Positions 1 to 8,213 of a stretch of 64,000 nt of DNA are shown one piece after another. Origin of the DNA: Seongchinamella unica (GTDB lineage Bacteria; Pseudomonadota; Gammaproteobacteria; Pseudomonadales; Halieaceae); NCBI RefSeq assembly GCF_004354085.1, contig NZ_SMSE01000006.1:1-64000 (forward strand), given 5' to 3'. The notes beneath the pieces are model-generated. The model searched no databases. It saw only the letters and a list, made by a program, of their open reading frames with translations, and was not told the DNA's origin. Each line of letters opens with the position of its first letter. The stretch's first letter is position 1. The position numbers and the translations under genes were made by a program.

Positions 1-122
1 TCTGGTCAGGGCTCAGCATTATCGGGAGCTCAGGGTTAGTGCGTTCGCTGAATGGAGCAGGGTGGTTGCTTGAGAATCAAGGTCGGATTAACGCTGTCTC
101 CAAAAGTTAACTTGCCGATACC
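1..122 (+). mobile_element. Right end of an IS6-type insertion sequence, cut by the window edge
   Basis: Bases 2-73 encode the last residues of an IS6-family transposase (ending HYRELRVSAFAEWSRVVA, then TGA). The same C-terminus can be read from the relics at 13.8 and 2.9 kb. About 50 bases later comes the terminal repeat, GTTAACTTGCCGATACC, ending near 122. The transposase body lies outside the window, so I cannot say whether this copy is intact. Its C-terminal frame has no damage, which makes it the best-preserved IS6-type copy visible here. Confidence 0.75.
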
Positions 123-175
123 TCCATGGCTGCCGCTCATGCTAAACTTGGCGACCCTTTCAGCGGGCGCCTGTC

Positions 176-610
176 TTGATTTCACGTTTCGCCGCACATC
201 GCCGCAATGCAACACCGCCACAGCGCGCCCTGGTTCTCCTGGCGCTGCTGGCCTACGTGGTTGCGGGGGCGATTGTGCCGCAGGGCCATATGGCGGCCCC
301 GATATCCAGCGGTACCCCGTTTCACCTCTGCCCCGGCGATTCGCGCAGCGCCCAGATCATCGCCGCGCTGCCTATGCCGGCAGGGGAACATCATCACCGG
401 CATCACGGCCATCACGATGCCGGCGGTGTCGATAAAACCGCCGCGGATCCTGGCTGTACATTTGCCGGGTTTGGCAGCGCTGTCGCGGATTTCCAGGCCG
501 GTGTCCTGGAGAATCGCGGGGTCATAGCACCTGCGCCCGCGAGACGGTCAACACCCGGCACACTGTCGCCGGCCTGGCTGCGACCGCCAGCACGATCGCC
601 CCCCGCCTGA
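176..610 (+). CDS. DUF2946-like small exported protein, possibly copper-related
   Basis: A protein of about 144 residues with a hydrophobic N-terminal segment (LVLLALLAYVVAGAIVPQGH). It is followed by a conserved-looking LCPGD segment and a histidine-rich run (HHHRHHGHH) near residues 71-79, which suggests metal binding. This layout matches small DUF2946 proteins often found beside TonB-dependent copper receptors, and the next gene, 88 bases downstream, is such a receptor. The start is uncertain: the frame opens with TTG at 176 and has no ATG nearby or clear ribosome-binding site, so the true start may differ. Role inferred: periplasmic or membrane copper handling together with the receptor. 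Confidence 0.6.
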   Translation: MISRFAAHRRNATPPQRALVLLALLAYVVAGAIVPQGHMAAPISSGTPFHLCPGDSRSAQIIAALPMPAGEHHHRHHGHHDAGGVDKTAADPGCTFAGFGSAVADFQAGVLENRGVIAPAPARRSTPGTLSPAWLRPPARSPPA

Positions 611-698
611 TACTCCACTGAACAACTAACAACGATGTCCCGGCCGCCCTGGCGGCCCGGGTTGTTCGTGCGCGCCTGCGCACCCAAGGAGTAACAGA

Positions 699-2774
699 AT
701 GCGAATAAAGAGTATCTGCGGCGGGCTCACCGTTGCACTGCTGACGCCCATGGTGTCGGCACAGGAACTGGAAGAACTGGTGGTGTCGAGCCGGCATGAC
801 ACCCGCACCATCGACGTGGCCGACACACTGTCGGTGTCACCGGATGTGGCAAAGCTGCTACGCGAGGCCCCCGGAGCCAATGTGAATACCAACGGGCCCA
901 TTACCGGGATTCCCCAGTACCGAGGGATGTTCGGCCCGCGCATAGCGGTATCCCTGGACGGCAATCAGCTGGCCCCCTCAGGGCCCAACTGGATGGATCC
1001 GCCTCTGTCCTATGCAGTCTCTGCCCAGCTGGAATCACTGGAAGTATACCGCGGCATAGCGCCGGTCAGCGTCGCCCAGGAAGCGATCGGTGGCGCCATC
1101 GACGCACGCAGGCGTCGCATCGACTTCGGCAGCAGCGACGCCTTCACTGTTGAGGGCAGGGTGGCCGGCAGCGCGCAGTCCGCCAATGCGGGTTACCAGC
1201 TTGACGCCGACTTGCAGGCTGCCAATCAAACCCAACGTTTCAAAGTGGGGGCCATGCTCCAGGATGGCGATGATGCCGAGTTTGCCGGCGGGGAAATCCT
1301 GCCAAGCCGCTACGAACGTCGGCGCTATGACATTGGCTACGGCCTGCGCCTGGGTGATCACAGTCTCCAGGTTGAATACGGCTACAACGATACTGGCGAA
1401 TCCGGTACGCCTGCGCTGCCGATGGATATCGACTCCTTCGAGGGCGACCTGTACGACCTAACCTACCGCTTTGCGCCCGCTGGCGACCTGGCGCTAACGA
1501 CCTCCTTCTACGCCTCCGATCTTGATCACGACATGACCAACTATCACCTGCGACAGCCCCCCGGGCTGGCCATGTGGCGCCAGAACATTGCCACCACCGA
1601 TAACCGTGGCTTCAAACTCAAAGCTACTCTTAGCGATGATGCGGGCACCTGGACAGCTGGCATCGACGGTTTCAGCGAGGACCACGATTCCGATATCGAC
1701 AACCCGAACAGCCCAACGTTTTTTGTGGTGAACTTCAACGCCGCCGAACGCGAGGTACTGGGCGCATTTATTGAGCGCCAGCAGGACCTGGGCGGTCAGT
1801 GGTCCGGCGAGCTCGGGCTGCGGGTAAATCGGGTCAGCACAGATGCCGGTGAGGTCAATGGCACTCCCGCGATGATGATGCCGCCGGCACAGGTATTGCG
1901 AGATACCTTCAATGCGGCCGATCGCAACCAGCGCGATACCAATGTCGACATTGTCGCCCGGCTCGAGTACGACATGTCACAGTCGCTGAGCCTTTACGTT
2001 GGACTGGCGCAGAAGCAGCGCTCGCCTAGCTACCAGGAGCGCTATCTCTGGCTGCCGCTGGAAGCCACCGGCGGGTTGGCCGATGGCCAGGTGTATCTCG
2101 GCAACATCGAACTTGATCCGGAGCGCTCTCTCGGCCTGGAGTTTGGTATCGACTTTCAGCAGTCCGGCCTAAGCCTACACCCTCGACTGTTCTACAGTCG
2201 GGTCGACGACTACATCCAGGGTACACCCTTGGGTACCAAGCACCCGGCCACGATGATGGTGCGCATGATGAACATGGCCAATGGCGGCAACAGGGCCGAC
2301 CCGCTGCAGTTCAATAACGTCAATGCCGAATTGTATGGCTTTGATATGGACTGGCGCTGGCAGCTGTCCCCGAGCTGGTCGCTATCGGGGCTGGTGAACT
2401 ATGTGCGCGGTGAACGTCGCGATGTTAGCGACGACCTCTACCGCATAGCACCGACCAACGTGGCCAATCGCCTGACCTTCGCAGCGAACCGGTGGGATGT
2501 CTCGGTCGAGAGTGTGCTTTACGCCTCGCAGGACAGGGTCAGCGGTACCAATCGTGAGCCTGAGTCGGCTGGCTACGGAGTTATCAACCTGAGCGCGCGC
2601 TGGCGGCTTACACCGGCGCTGGAGCTGGCGGGTGGAGTGGACAACGTGTTCGACAAGACCTATCGCCCACATCTTGGCGGATACAATCGCGCCCGCAATC
2701 CCGACGTCGGTATCGGCGAACGCCTGCCGGGATACGGCACCAACGTGTTCGCCCGGGTCAGCTACACGTTGTGA
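699..2774 (+). CDS. TonB-dependent receptor, copper type (OprC-like)
   Basis: A 691-residue outer-membrane receptor. Residues 1-22 form a signal peptide ending VSA-Q. A short TonB box-like stretch (LEELVVSS) follows, then the plug domain (NGPITGIPQYRGMFGPRIAV), then a 22-strand-type barrel with many aromatic-alternating strands and a terminal SYTL. A methionine-rich loop (MMVRMMNMANGG, about residue 517) resembles the TonB-dependent copper receptor family typified by OprC. The start is fixed by AAGGAG seven bases upstream of ATG 699. The preceding DUF2946-like gene supports a copper role. Substrate assignment is by family resemblance and is not proven. Confidence 0.85.
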   Translation: MRIKSICGGLTVALLTPMVSAQELEELVVSSRHDTRTIDVADTLSVSPDVAKLLREAPGANVNTNGPITGIPQYRGMFGPRIAVSLDGNQLAPSGPNWMDPPLSYAVSAQLESLEVYRGIAPVSVAQEAIGGAIDARRRRIDFGSSDAFTVEGRVAGSAQSANAGYQLDADLQAANQTQRFKVGAMLQDGDDAEFAGGEILPSRYERRRYDIGYGLRLGDHSLQVEYGYNDTGESGTPALPMDIDSFEGDLYDLTYRFAPAGDLALTTSFYASDLDHDMTNYHLRQPPGLAMWRQNIATTDNRGFKLKATLSDDAGTWTAGIDGFSEDHDSDIDNPNSPTFFVVNFNAAEREVLGAFIERQQDLGGQWSGELGLRVNRVSTDAGEVNGTPAMMMPPAQVLRDTFNAADRNQRDTNVDIVARLEYDMSQSLSLYVGLAQKQRSPSYQERYLWLPLEATGGLADGQVYLGNIELDPERSLGLEFGIDFQQSGLSLHPRLFYSRVDDYIQGTPLGTKHPATMMVRMMNMANGGNRADPLQFNNVNAELYGFDMDWRWQLSPSWSLSGLVNYVRGERRDVSDDLYRIAPTNVANRLTFAANRWDVSVESVLYASQDRVSGTNREPESAGYGVINLSARWRLTPALELAGGVDNVFDKTYRPHLGGYNRARNPDVGIGERLPGYGTNVFARVSYTL

Positions 2775-2791
2775 TTTCCGGCACTGCGAGT

Positions 2792-2815
2792 AGGGGTGCA
2801 TCGCCCCCCTTTTAT
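2792..2815 (+). terminator. Weak terminator-like hairpin after the copper receptor
   Basis: A GGGG / CCCC stem with a seven-base loop is followed by TTTTAT, about 18 bases after the receptor stop codon. The stem is short, so this is only a possible rho-independent terminator. Confidence 0.35.
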
Positions 2816-2843
2816 ATCGATGCGCCCTTCAGGTGCCGGAAAG

Positions 2844-3107
2844 CGTATGACAAGTTGAATTTCCAAGGCGGCTGAAACCAGGAGGTGTGTTTCAAGCAAC
2901 CGACCTGCCCCACTCATTGAACAAACTGACGCTGAGATTCCGATAATGTTCGACCCGAATCAGGTGCCATCCGGGATTGAACAAATTCCTGGCAGCGGCA
3001 TGGGCAGGCAAAAATCGCTCAACCTGGTCGACAGAACTGAACTTCCGCATCCTGCGCTATCCTGGCCGGTTAGCCTCTTGTGCCTGTCAAGCTGGACATT
3101 GTCACAC
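2844..3107 (-). mobile_element. Decayed 3' part of an IS6-type element
   Basis: Read on the minus strand, about 3075 to 2892 gives a C-terminal transposase segment (MRKFSSVDQVERFLPAHAAA ... ending EWGRSVA then TGA). It parallels the C-terminus of the copy at 13.8 kb residue by residue. A stop codon lies just upstream of that segment and the N-terminal part is missing. A degraded terminal repeat (ATGACAAGTTGAATT) sits near 2848. The relic ends where the 161-bp repeat element begins (3108). Confidence 0.7.
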
Positions 3108-3268
3108 TGTTGAATTGCGCCCAAAATTGACCCTGCAGTTGCACCGAATATTGTCCCGGGTGAATTTCGCCAAGTGCCAGACGTCGGTGCATATCTTTGC
3201 GGAACGACGGGTCACTCCGTTATGCAAATAACCCCTCAAAATGGATCAGATTCCGATGCAAATCAACA
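3108..3268. repeat. 161-bp inverted-repeat element, copy A
   Basis: First of three copies of a short non-coding element (others at 8053 and 19170), each with exactly the same 161-base span. Ends are TGTTGAATTGCGCCC and, inverted, the complement of GATGCAAATCAACA. Inside the left end a second similar unit follows (GCACCGAATATTGTCCC), giving a tandem repetition of the terminal motif. No long open frame and no obvious target-site duplication. It has the form of a miniature inverted-repeat transposable element. The repeated terminal units recall IS21-family ends, but that is only a guess. Confidence 0.75.
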
Positions 3269-3320
3269 GGCTACGCTGAATGATTCGACCAGCGCTAGAA
3301 ATTTCCGGCAGCCGATGTTC

Positions 3321-3605
3321 CTATAGCTGGGACTTGAAGTAATTGTAAGAATGCTTGAATGCATCACTGATTTTTTCCATTTCCACGACCGTATCTTCCC
3401 ATGCATCGTCTCCGGCTTTCTTGAGCTCATCCAGTTTGGCATTTGCCTTGCTTGATTGTGCCCGCAGATCAGACATTTGCTGCGTGTACTTAGCCTGCAT
3501 TTCCTTCTTCGCGCTCTTGGATTTATCCGCCAGCTTGTCGATCTGTGCGTTCATCTCGTCGAGTTGGGATTTCATCTTCGCGACGTATTCATCTCTTGTT
3601 TTCAT
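3321..3605 (-). CDS. Small coiled-coil protein of unknown function
   Basis: A 94-residue, highly charged, almost entirely helical protein (MKTRDEYVAKMKSQLDEMNA ...). Heptad-like spacing of L, M, I and A runs through residues 10-70, and Cys and Pro are absent. No signal peptide or membrane segment, so it is probably cytoplasmic. The frame is open further upstream, but ATG at 3605 is chosen because it carries AAGG nine bases upstream and the extra residues do not look coding. Similar short coiled-coil proteins are common in proteobacteria without an assigned function. It stands alone between mobile-element relics. Confidence 0.75.
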   Translation of the reverse strand: MKTRDEYVAKMKSQLDEMNAQIDKLADKSKSAKKEMQAKYTQQMSDLRAQSSKANAKLDELKKAGDDAWEDTVVEMEKISDAFKHSYNYFKSQL

Positions 3606-3979
3606 AGGTATATACCTTTCTAAGTTTGCGGACGGGATCGTGAAATGAGTCACCAGCCCAAATTGGCTGCGACAGTATGGCTGGAAACCTGCGGTCTTTC
3701 TGTTCGCTACCATACATTGCAAGGCTGTTTCGATAGGAAACCAGGTTCAGTGTGCGGGGCGTACAGACGGTGATCCGCCACTGAGTCATCATCGCACACA
3801 CTGACTGACGTCACAGCACCTGCCGTGATCAGATCAGGAACTGTCACTAATGCGTCAGCGTACTGTCCAATGACTGACGGTCAAACCGGAATTTAAGGGG
3901 AAGGATGTGGACTGGCGCCCAATATTGTCCCCTGTTGGCACGAGTGGTTCCACTCAAATGTCTAACTAACCCATTGAAG

Positions 3980-4075
3980 GAAAAGTCAATTTTGACGATG
4001 ACTTCGTCGATATAGAGGGTATCGCCGTACCCACAATGCTTGCGTTTCAGCCTTCGAGCGCACACGGCGCAAGGC
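3980..4075 (-). pseudogene. Internal fragment of an IS6-type transposase
   Basis: Minus-strand translation gives RRLKRKHCGYGDTLYIDEVI followed by VKI. This matches RRLKRKQRGYGDTFYIDEVF in the 13.8-kb copy and includes the first catalytic Asp region (YIDE) of the IS6 DDE domain. No flanking transposase sequence or terminal repeats are recognisable. The rest of 3606-4128 contains nothing I can identify. Confidence 0.65.
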
Positions 4076-4128
4076 TGCGCAGGGGTCAATACAGCCTCAA
4101 AGCTTCGATGATCAATTCTCGTTTCTCA

Positions 4129-5307
4129 CTAAATGACCGCATGCGGGTAGTCTGGCTGTCGATTCTGGAATGCCAGAATATCTGTTTTAAGTATCTCCCC
4201 TTTATCGATATTTATCGCTCTGCGAATGGTCTCATTCTTCTGCCACGCGTCGGCGCCTGACACAATCGTAGGTAAATGGACAATCAACGCGGCCGAGATG
4301 GATCTAGAGGCACTTTCCCAGAAATAACTTGGCGTGTGATCTACCGCGTAGTAATCCACCCTCTCAACTTGAAACATCGGCTCCTTGAAGGTAGTAGGTT
4401 TAGCGAAGTAGAAACCCATATTCTCGTCGCAACTGACATCAATAATCAGGCAACCCGGATTGAGGCAGGCTTTCTCTTCTTCAAGAACAAAATCAATGGG
4501 ATTGTTGGTGTCCTGATAGGTGCCGTTAATAATAATGCCGGCCTCGTTGATCAATTCAGTTAAAGGCCTTTGCGAGCCGTCATGCTCAACAACAATCAGG
4601 CGTGCTTCATCCTCCCCTCCCATTCTCAATCTCACATAGTGACAGTCGAGCACTTCTTCGCGGACTTCGTGGTCAGGCCGCTGGATACAGATCGTAATGT
4701 CGCGAAACCCATGCGCCTTCAGCGCGTAGATCGCGCCACGGCTCACCGCGCCAAAGCTGAAAATGACGACTTTCCGCTGGTTACCATAATGTCCATCAAT
4801 TCCCTTTATTTGCAGCGCGTGAATCACTCCACAGTAGCCGGCCATCTCATTATTTTTATAGAAGGTATGCCTGCCAACCTGACCTTGTGGACCCCAGACA
4901 AACATATCCTCAAAGGCGATAAGAGTCTGTTTTCGATCTATGGCAGTTTGGGTGATCTGTTGCTGCTGTATGCAATGGGGATACCCCCACAGAACGCCAT
5001 ATTCGCGAAGCTTCTGAAAATCCTGGAGCAAGGGCTTGGCGATTATCACCGCGTCCATGTTCTCCAGTAACTCGTCGCGTGAAGCAATCCCACCAACCTG
5101 CCTGGCAAGCTCTAGATCCGACACGCCAAATCGCTCACCATAACCCGCTTCAAAAACCAGCTGTTTGCGCAGTGCCCCGGCCAGCCGCGGCAGGTGCTCG
5201 GGGTGAATTGGCACCCGTCGCTCATCCTCCTTCCTTGATGTTCCGATAACGCCTACTGATAATGCATTCAATGTATTTCTTTTGCCTCCGTAGAATTTTA
5301 AATTCAT
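4129..5307 (-). CDS. Carboxyethylornithine synthase / alanine dehydrogenase-family enzyme
   Basis: A 392-residue protein of the alanine dehydrogenase / pyridine-nucleotide-transhydrogenase fold. The N-terminal domain opens with the family signature around residues 17-35 (VGVIGTSRKEDERRVPIHPE). Residues 125-160 carry an IAFEDMF...GRHTFYKNNE stretch, and residues 180-200 the Rossmann start (VVIFSFGAVSRGAIYAL). The C-terminal part (IIDVSCDENMGFYFAKPTT, YYAVDHTPSYFWESAS) most resembles N5-(carboxyethyl)ornithine synthase, an NADPH-dependent reductive condensation of pyruvate with ornithine. The glycine-rich loop is GAVSRG rather than the usual GxGxxG, so cofactor or substrate choice may differ. 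It is monocistronic. Exact substrate uncertain. Confidence 0.7.
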   Translation of the reverse strand: MNLKFYGGKRNTLNALSVGVIGTSRKEDERRVPIHPEHLPRLAGALRKQLVFEAGYGERFGVSDLELARQVGGIASRDELLENMDAVIIAKPLLQDFQKLREYGVLWGYPHCIQQQQITQTAIDRKQTLIAFEDMFVWGPQGQVGRHTFYKNNEMAGYCGVIHALQIKGIDGHYGNQRKVVIFSFGAVSRGAIYALKAHGFRDITICIQRPDHEVREEVLDCHYVRLRMGGEDEARLIVVEHDGSQRPLTELINEAGIIINGTYQDTNNPIDFVLEEEKACLNPGCLIIDVSCDENMGFYFAKPTTFKEPMFQVERVDYYAVDHTPSYFWESASRSISAALIVHLPTIVSGADAWQKNETIRRAINIDKGEILKTDILAFQNRQPDYPHAVI

Positions 5308-5498
5308 AAAAACCGGCGCCAGAGAACGGTTCCAGTAATATTTTTGGCAGCAGTTTGCGGTGAGCCGGGTGATCCATCAGGAACAATAAAAACCGTAGTC
5401 GGAAGCGCAGAGAAAACTCCCTATCTGTGAACCCGTGGTGATGATGCGGATAAAGCCCCCGAATTAAGCTTTATCGCAAACTGAAAAACTTGCTGCTT

Positions 5499-5630
5499 TC
5501 AGCTGTCCTTCACGATGAATGGGGTGTGCCCGCCAGCATTCTTTTTTTCCCGTTTCGCTGCTTTTCTTTCCTTGGCGGTAAGGGTGGATGGCTTCTTGGA
5601 TTCCTTATTACTACGCTGATTTTTTGACAT
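5499..5630 (-). CDS. 43-residue lysine-rich basic protein
   Basis: A short gene encoding MSKNQRSNKESKKPSTLTAK and a further 23 residues ending VKDS. Fifteen or more of 43 residues are Lys or Arg, concentrated in an alanine/lysine-rich helix (KERKAAKREKKNAGG). ATG at 5630 is preceded by GGAG at eight bases, a good ribosome-binding site, which supports real translation. I recall similar small proteins in other proteobacteria annotated only as hypothetical. A nucleic-acid or ribosome-associated role is a guess from its charge. It lies upstream of and in the same direction as the carboxyethylornithine-synthase-like gene. Confidence 0.6.
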   Translation of the reverse strand: MSKNQRSNKESKKPSTLTAKERKAAKREKKNAGGHTPFIVKDS

Positions 5631-5731
5631 GATGGTGTCTCCGAGCCCGAAACAGGCGTGCACGGCCAAGACAGGCCTTGATGCCTCTCCACTATAGACC
5701 TATACAGGCGTTAAATCCGTTTTAATTCCTG

Positions 5732-5833
5732 CTGGCCCGGCACATCGTCCTAGACGCCCTGATGACCGCGGTGTGGCGACGTCGACTGCTGAGCGGTGTC
5801 AGTCCCGGGGCCTTCGAGGCGGCCTCATTGTGA
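5732..5833 (+). pseudogene. IS3-family transposase (OrfB) relic with internal deletion
   Basis: The frame reads ARHIVLDALMTAVWRRR and then, without the normal catalytic core, LLSGVSPGAFEAASL before TGA. The first block matches the integrase-core segment that precedes HSDRGSQY in IS3-family OrfB proteins, and the second matches their usual C-terminus (GGVSPEAFE...). About 80 residues between them are missing, so this is a dead deletion product. Nothing else is recognisable in 5631-6030. Confidence 0.55.
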
Positions 5834-6030
5834 GGCTGGCCGGTATTTCTTTATCGGGGGAAGTCCACATTTTTACATGACAGACTCAGGTCCAAAGTGG
5901 TTTACTCAACCCGCTCATTCGGTGGACGACTCCTTCGGTTATGAAGCGTGAAACGAGTGCTGAGAACTTTGTTGATGGCCTGTTCAGCACACCGAATTTT
6001 GCCAATTTGATTTTCCCGTAAGCGCCGCCC

Positions 6031-6942
6031 ATGCAAGCACCACAACCAAAACACTGGATATTGCTGATACTGCTGAGCCTGGCATGGGGCTTCGCATTCT
6101 ACCTGATTGCAGTCGCGCTTGAGTCATTCCCGCCGCTAACGATCGTCAATATACGCCTCGCGGTCGGGGCGGTGACCCTGTTCCTGGTAATGCATTGGCA
6201 AGGGCATCGCCTGCCACGGGAGTCAGCTTGGTGGTGGCGATTCGCATTGCTAACAACCATCGGCAATCTGGTTCCCTTCTCGCTGATTACCTGGGCAGAG
6301 ACAGAGATCAGCAGTTCACAGGCTGGCCTGCTAATGGCCTTGATGCCGATCAGCACCATGGTGCTATCTCACTTCTTCGTTCATGAGGACTCGCTGACAC
6401 CACGCCGACTGTGCGGCGTTATCCTCGGGTTTGGCGGCGTGCTTGTGTTGATCGGAGGGAAGGCGTTAATGGGCATTGGCGGCAGCGCATTGCTCGCACA
6501 ACTGGCAGTGATCGGGGCAACCCTGTCCTATGCCAGTAACGCGGTGTACACCAAACGCTTACCACCCATAAATACTATCGTGGTGGCCACCGGCTCGCTT
6601 GGCATCGGGACCGTGCTGCTGTTGCCATTTAGCCTCTACCTGGAGCACGCGTACTGGGTGGCCCCCTCTTTCAATGGACTGGCCGCGACTCTGACGCTGG
6701 GCGTCGTCTCAACGGGGCTTGCAACCTGGATCTATTTCCGGCTGATATCAGACTGCGGCCCCTTATTTCTGTCTATTATCAACTACATTATCCCTGCCAT
6801 TGCCTTCGCCGCCGGGGTAATCTTCCTGGGCGAGAGCGCGCAGCTTAGTCAGTTCGCCGGGTTGCTGTTGATTCTGGCCGGCATAGCACTAACCCAAAAC
6901 CGCTCACCGGCATCAAGAAATTTTGCCAGGGAAGACGCGTAG
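6031..6942 (+). CDS. EamA/DMT-family inner-membrane transporter
   Basis: A 303-residue protein of ten predicted membrane segments in two EamA repeats (about residues 8-140 and 150-290). The first repeat has the typical opening LAWGFAFYLIAVAL...IVNIRLAVGA, and the second closes with FLGESAQLSQFAGLLLILAG. The family exports or imports amino acids, metabolites and drugs with proton coupling; the substrate cannot be read from sequence. ATG at 6031 begins MQAPQPKHW just before the first membrane helix and fits family length. No operon partner: the next gene starts 122 bases on with its own ribosome-binding site. Confidence 0.85.
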   Translation: MQAPQPKHWILLILLSLAWGFAFYLIAVALESFPPLTIVNIRLAVGAVTLFLVMHWQGHRLPRESAWWWRFALLTTIGNLVPFSLITWAETEISSSQAGLLMALMPISTMVLSHFFVHEDSLTPRRLCGVILGFGGVLVLIGGKALMGIGGSALLAQLAVIGATLSYASNAVYTKRLPPINTIVVATGSLGIGTVLLLPFSLYLEHAYWVAPSFNGLAATLTLGVVSTGLATWIYFRLISDCGPLFLSIINYIIPAIAFAAGVIFLGESAQLSQFAGLLLILAGIALTQNRSPASRNFAREDA

Positions 6943-7064
6943 CTGGCTTATGCAAGGCCACTAAAGCATTCGATCCGGGTGAACGTGCATTGTGTGCGCT
7001 ACACTCATTAATTAGCCGGTTATTAACCAATACAAAGCAGATTCCACCGCACAGAGGGCACCTT

Positions 7065-7844
7065 ATGGCCGAGCAAATAATCCATGTAGCGGAAAACTTT
7101 TGGAATATCCGGGGCTCCTTCCGAATAGGGGGCGTTGTGGACATTGGCACTCAGGCCTCACTTGTCCAACTGTCCAGCGGCAGTTTCCTGCTTTTGGATT
7201 CGTATTCAATCAGTGAGCCCCTGCGAAAAGAAATCGATGCTATTGTGGGCGATGGCGAAATCGAAGCCATCTTGAACCTGCATCCCTTCCATACGGTACA
7301 CGTGCAACGCATGCATGAATTGTTCCCCGATGCACGTCTTCATGGTACCCAGCGGCATCTTGATCTATTCCCCGAACTGCCATGGGAAGAGGTGCGAAGC
7401 GAAGACCAGGAGCTTCATGATTGGTACGCCGACGAACTGGATTTCACCATCCCGAGAGGTGTGGATTTCATTTCCGCCAATGAAAACATTCACTTTGCGT
7501 CCGTCCTGGCCTACCACCGGGCATCCGGCACCATCCACGTGGATGATACCTTGATGTATATACGTCTCCCGCGCCTCCTGAGCCTTGTCGGTTTGTCCGA
7601 CCGGGTCAGCTTCCATCCCACACTGGCAATGGCGCTGGAAAAACGAAAAGGGGCCGCCGCGGAATTCAGGGAGTGGACGAAGGAATTGTCTGACGCCTGG
7701 GGCGAGGCTGAAAATCTCTGTGCCGCACATTCCGGCAACCTGTTAGCCGAATCCAATCGTGGGGCCTCAATCGGCGAACGCATACGCAAAGCCGCAGATC
7801 GCTGCGAACTGATTCTCGGGAAGCATCAGCGCCGCTACGGCTGA
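7065..7844 (+). CDS. Metallo-beta-lactamase-fold-like protein with a degenerate metal motif
   Basis: A 259-residue soluble protein. Residues 7-45 form the usual opening sandwich strands (HVAENFWNIRGSFRIGG...SFLLLDSYSI). The metal-site loop reads NLHPFHTVHVQRMHELFPDA instead of the canonical HxHxDH, followed by HGTQRHLDLFPELPWEEV. Later HVDDTLMYI takes the place of the bridging-Asp strand. It resembles DUF4336-like MBL-fold proteins, in which catalysis is unproven. The start is ATG 7065, with GAGGG six bases upstream; the frame upstream of it lacks coding character. Confidence 0.6.
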   Translation: MAEQIIHVAENFWNIRGSFRIGGVVDIGTQASLVQLSSGSFLLLDSYSISEPLRKEIDAIVGDGEIEAILNLHPFHTVHVQRMHELFPDARLHGTQRHLDLFPELPWEEVRSEDQELHDWYADELDFTIPRGVDFISANENIHFASVLAYHRASGTIHVDDTLMYIRLPRLLSLVGLSDRVSFHPTLAMALEKRKGAAAEFREWTKELSDAWGEAENLCAAHSGNLLAESNRGASIGERIRKAADRCELILGKHQRRYG

Positions 7845-7876
7845 AACGCGTTGCCAGGTTCGCTGCTTATGACAGC

Positions 7877-7972
7877 TCAACTATATTGTTGCCAGTTGCT
7901 GCCTGGATAAATCTCCAGCGGTTCGCCATCAATACGCATCAGCTATAGCCAGCGATTGTCGAGTGTGGGCTG
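7877..7972 (-). pseudogene. C-terminal relic of a second dabA (DUF2309) gene
   Basis: Minus-strand translation ends LDNRWL-stop-LMRIDGEPLEIYP and closes with NWQQYS and TGA. The intact DabA in this window ends LLDNRWLHLMRLEGKQMEFY, so more than half of these residues align, with one internal stop (TAG at 7946-7948). Only about 30 residues survive; upstream similarity fades near 7972, about 80 bases before the 161-bp element at 8053. The rest of the gene is gone. Confidence 0.6.
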
Positions 7973-8052
7973 GCGTCCAATTCTGACTACTTATGGCATC
8001 GAAATCTGGCCAGGCCACAAACTGGATCGGCATGTATATCAGACACCAAGCA

Positions 8053-8213
8053 TGTTGATTTGCACCCAAATTTGACCCTGCATTTGCACTGAATTTTGCC
8101 CCGGGTGAAGGGCGCCAAGTGTGTGACATGCGGGCATATCTTTGCGCGTAGATGGATCACTCCGTGATGCAATTATCGCTTCAAAAAGGGTCAGATTTGG
8201 ATGCAAATCAATA
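8053..8213. repeat. 161-bp inverted-repeat element, copy B
   Basis: Second copy of the element seen at 3108 and 19170. Its ends pair almost perfectly: TTGATTTGCACCCAAATTT on the left against the complement of AGATTTGGATGCAAATCAA on the right. A second unit of the terminal motif (TTTGCACTGAATTTTGCCCC) follows the left end. The right end runs directly into the zntB fragment and supplies its apparent ATG. Confidence 0.8.

Noticed and set aside
3915-3945. Possible fourth remnant of the 161-bp element (GGCGCCCAATATTGTCCCC)
   Set aside because: Only about 17 bases match the left end, with a presumed internal deletion; too short to support.
5876-5950. Short open frame starting MTDSGPKWFTQPAHS
   Set aside because: 24 codons without a ribosome-binding site or recognised family, next to an IS3 relic; chance frame likely.
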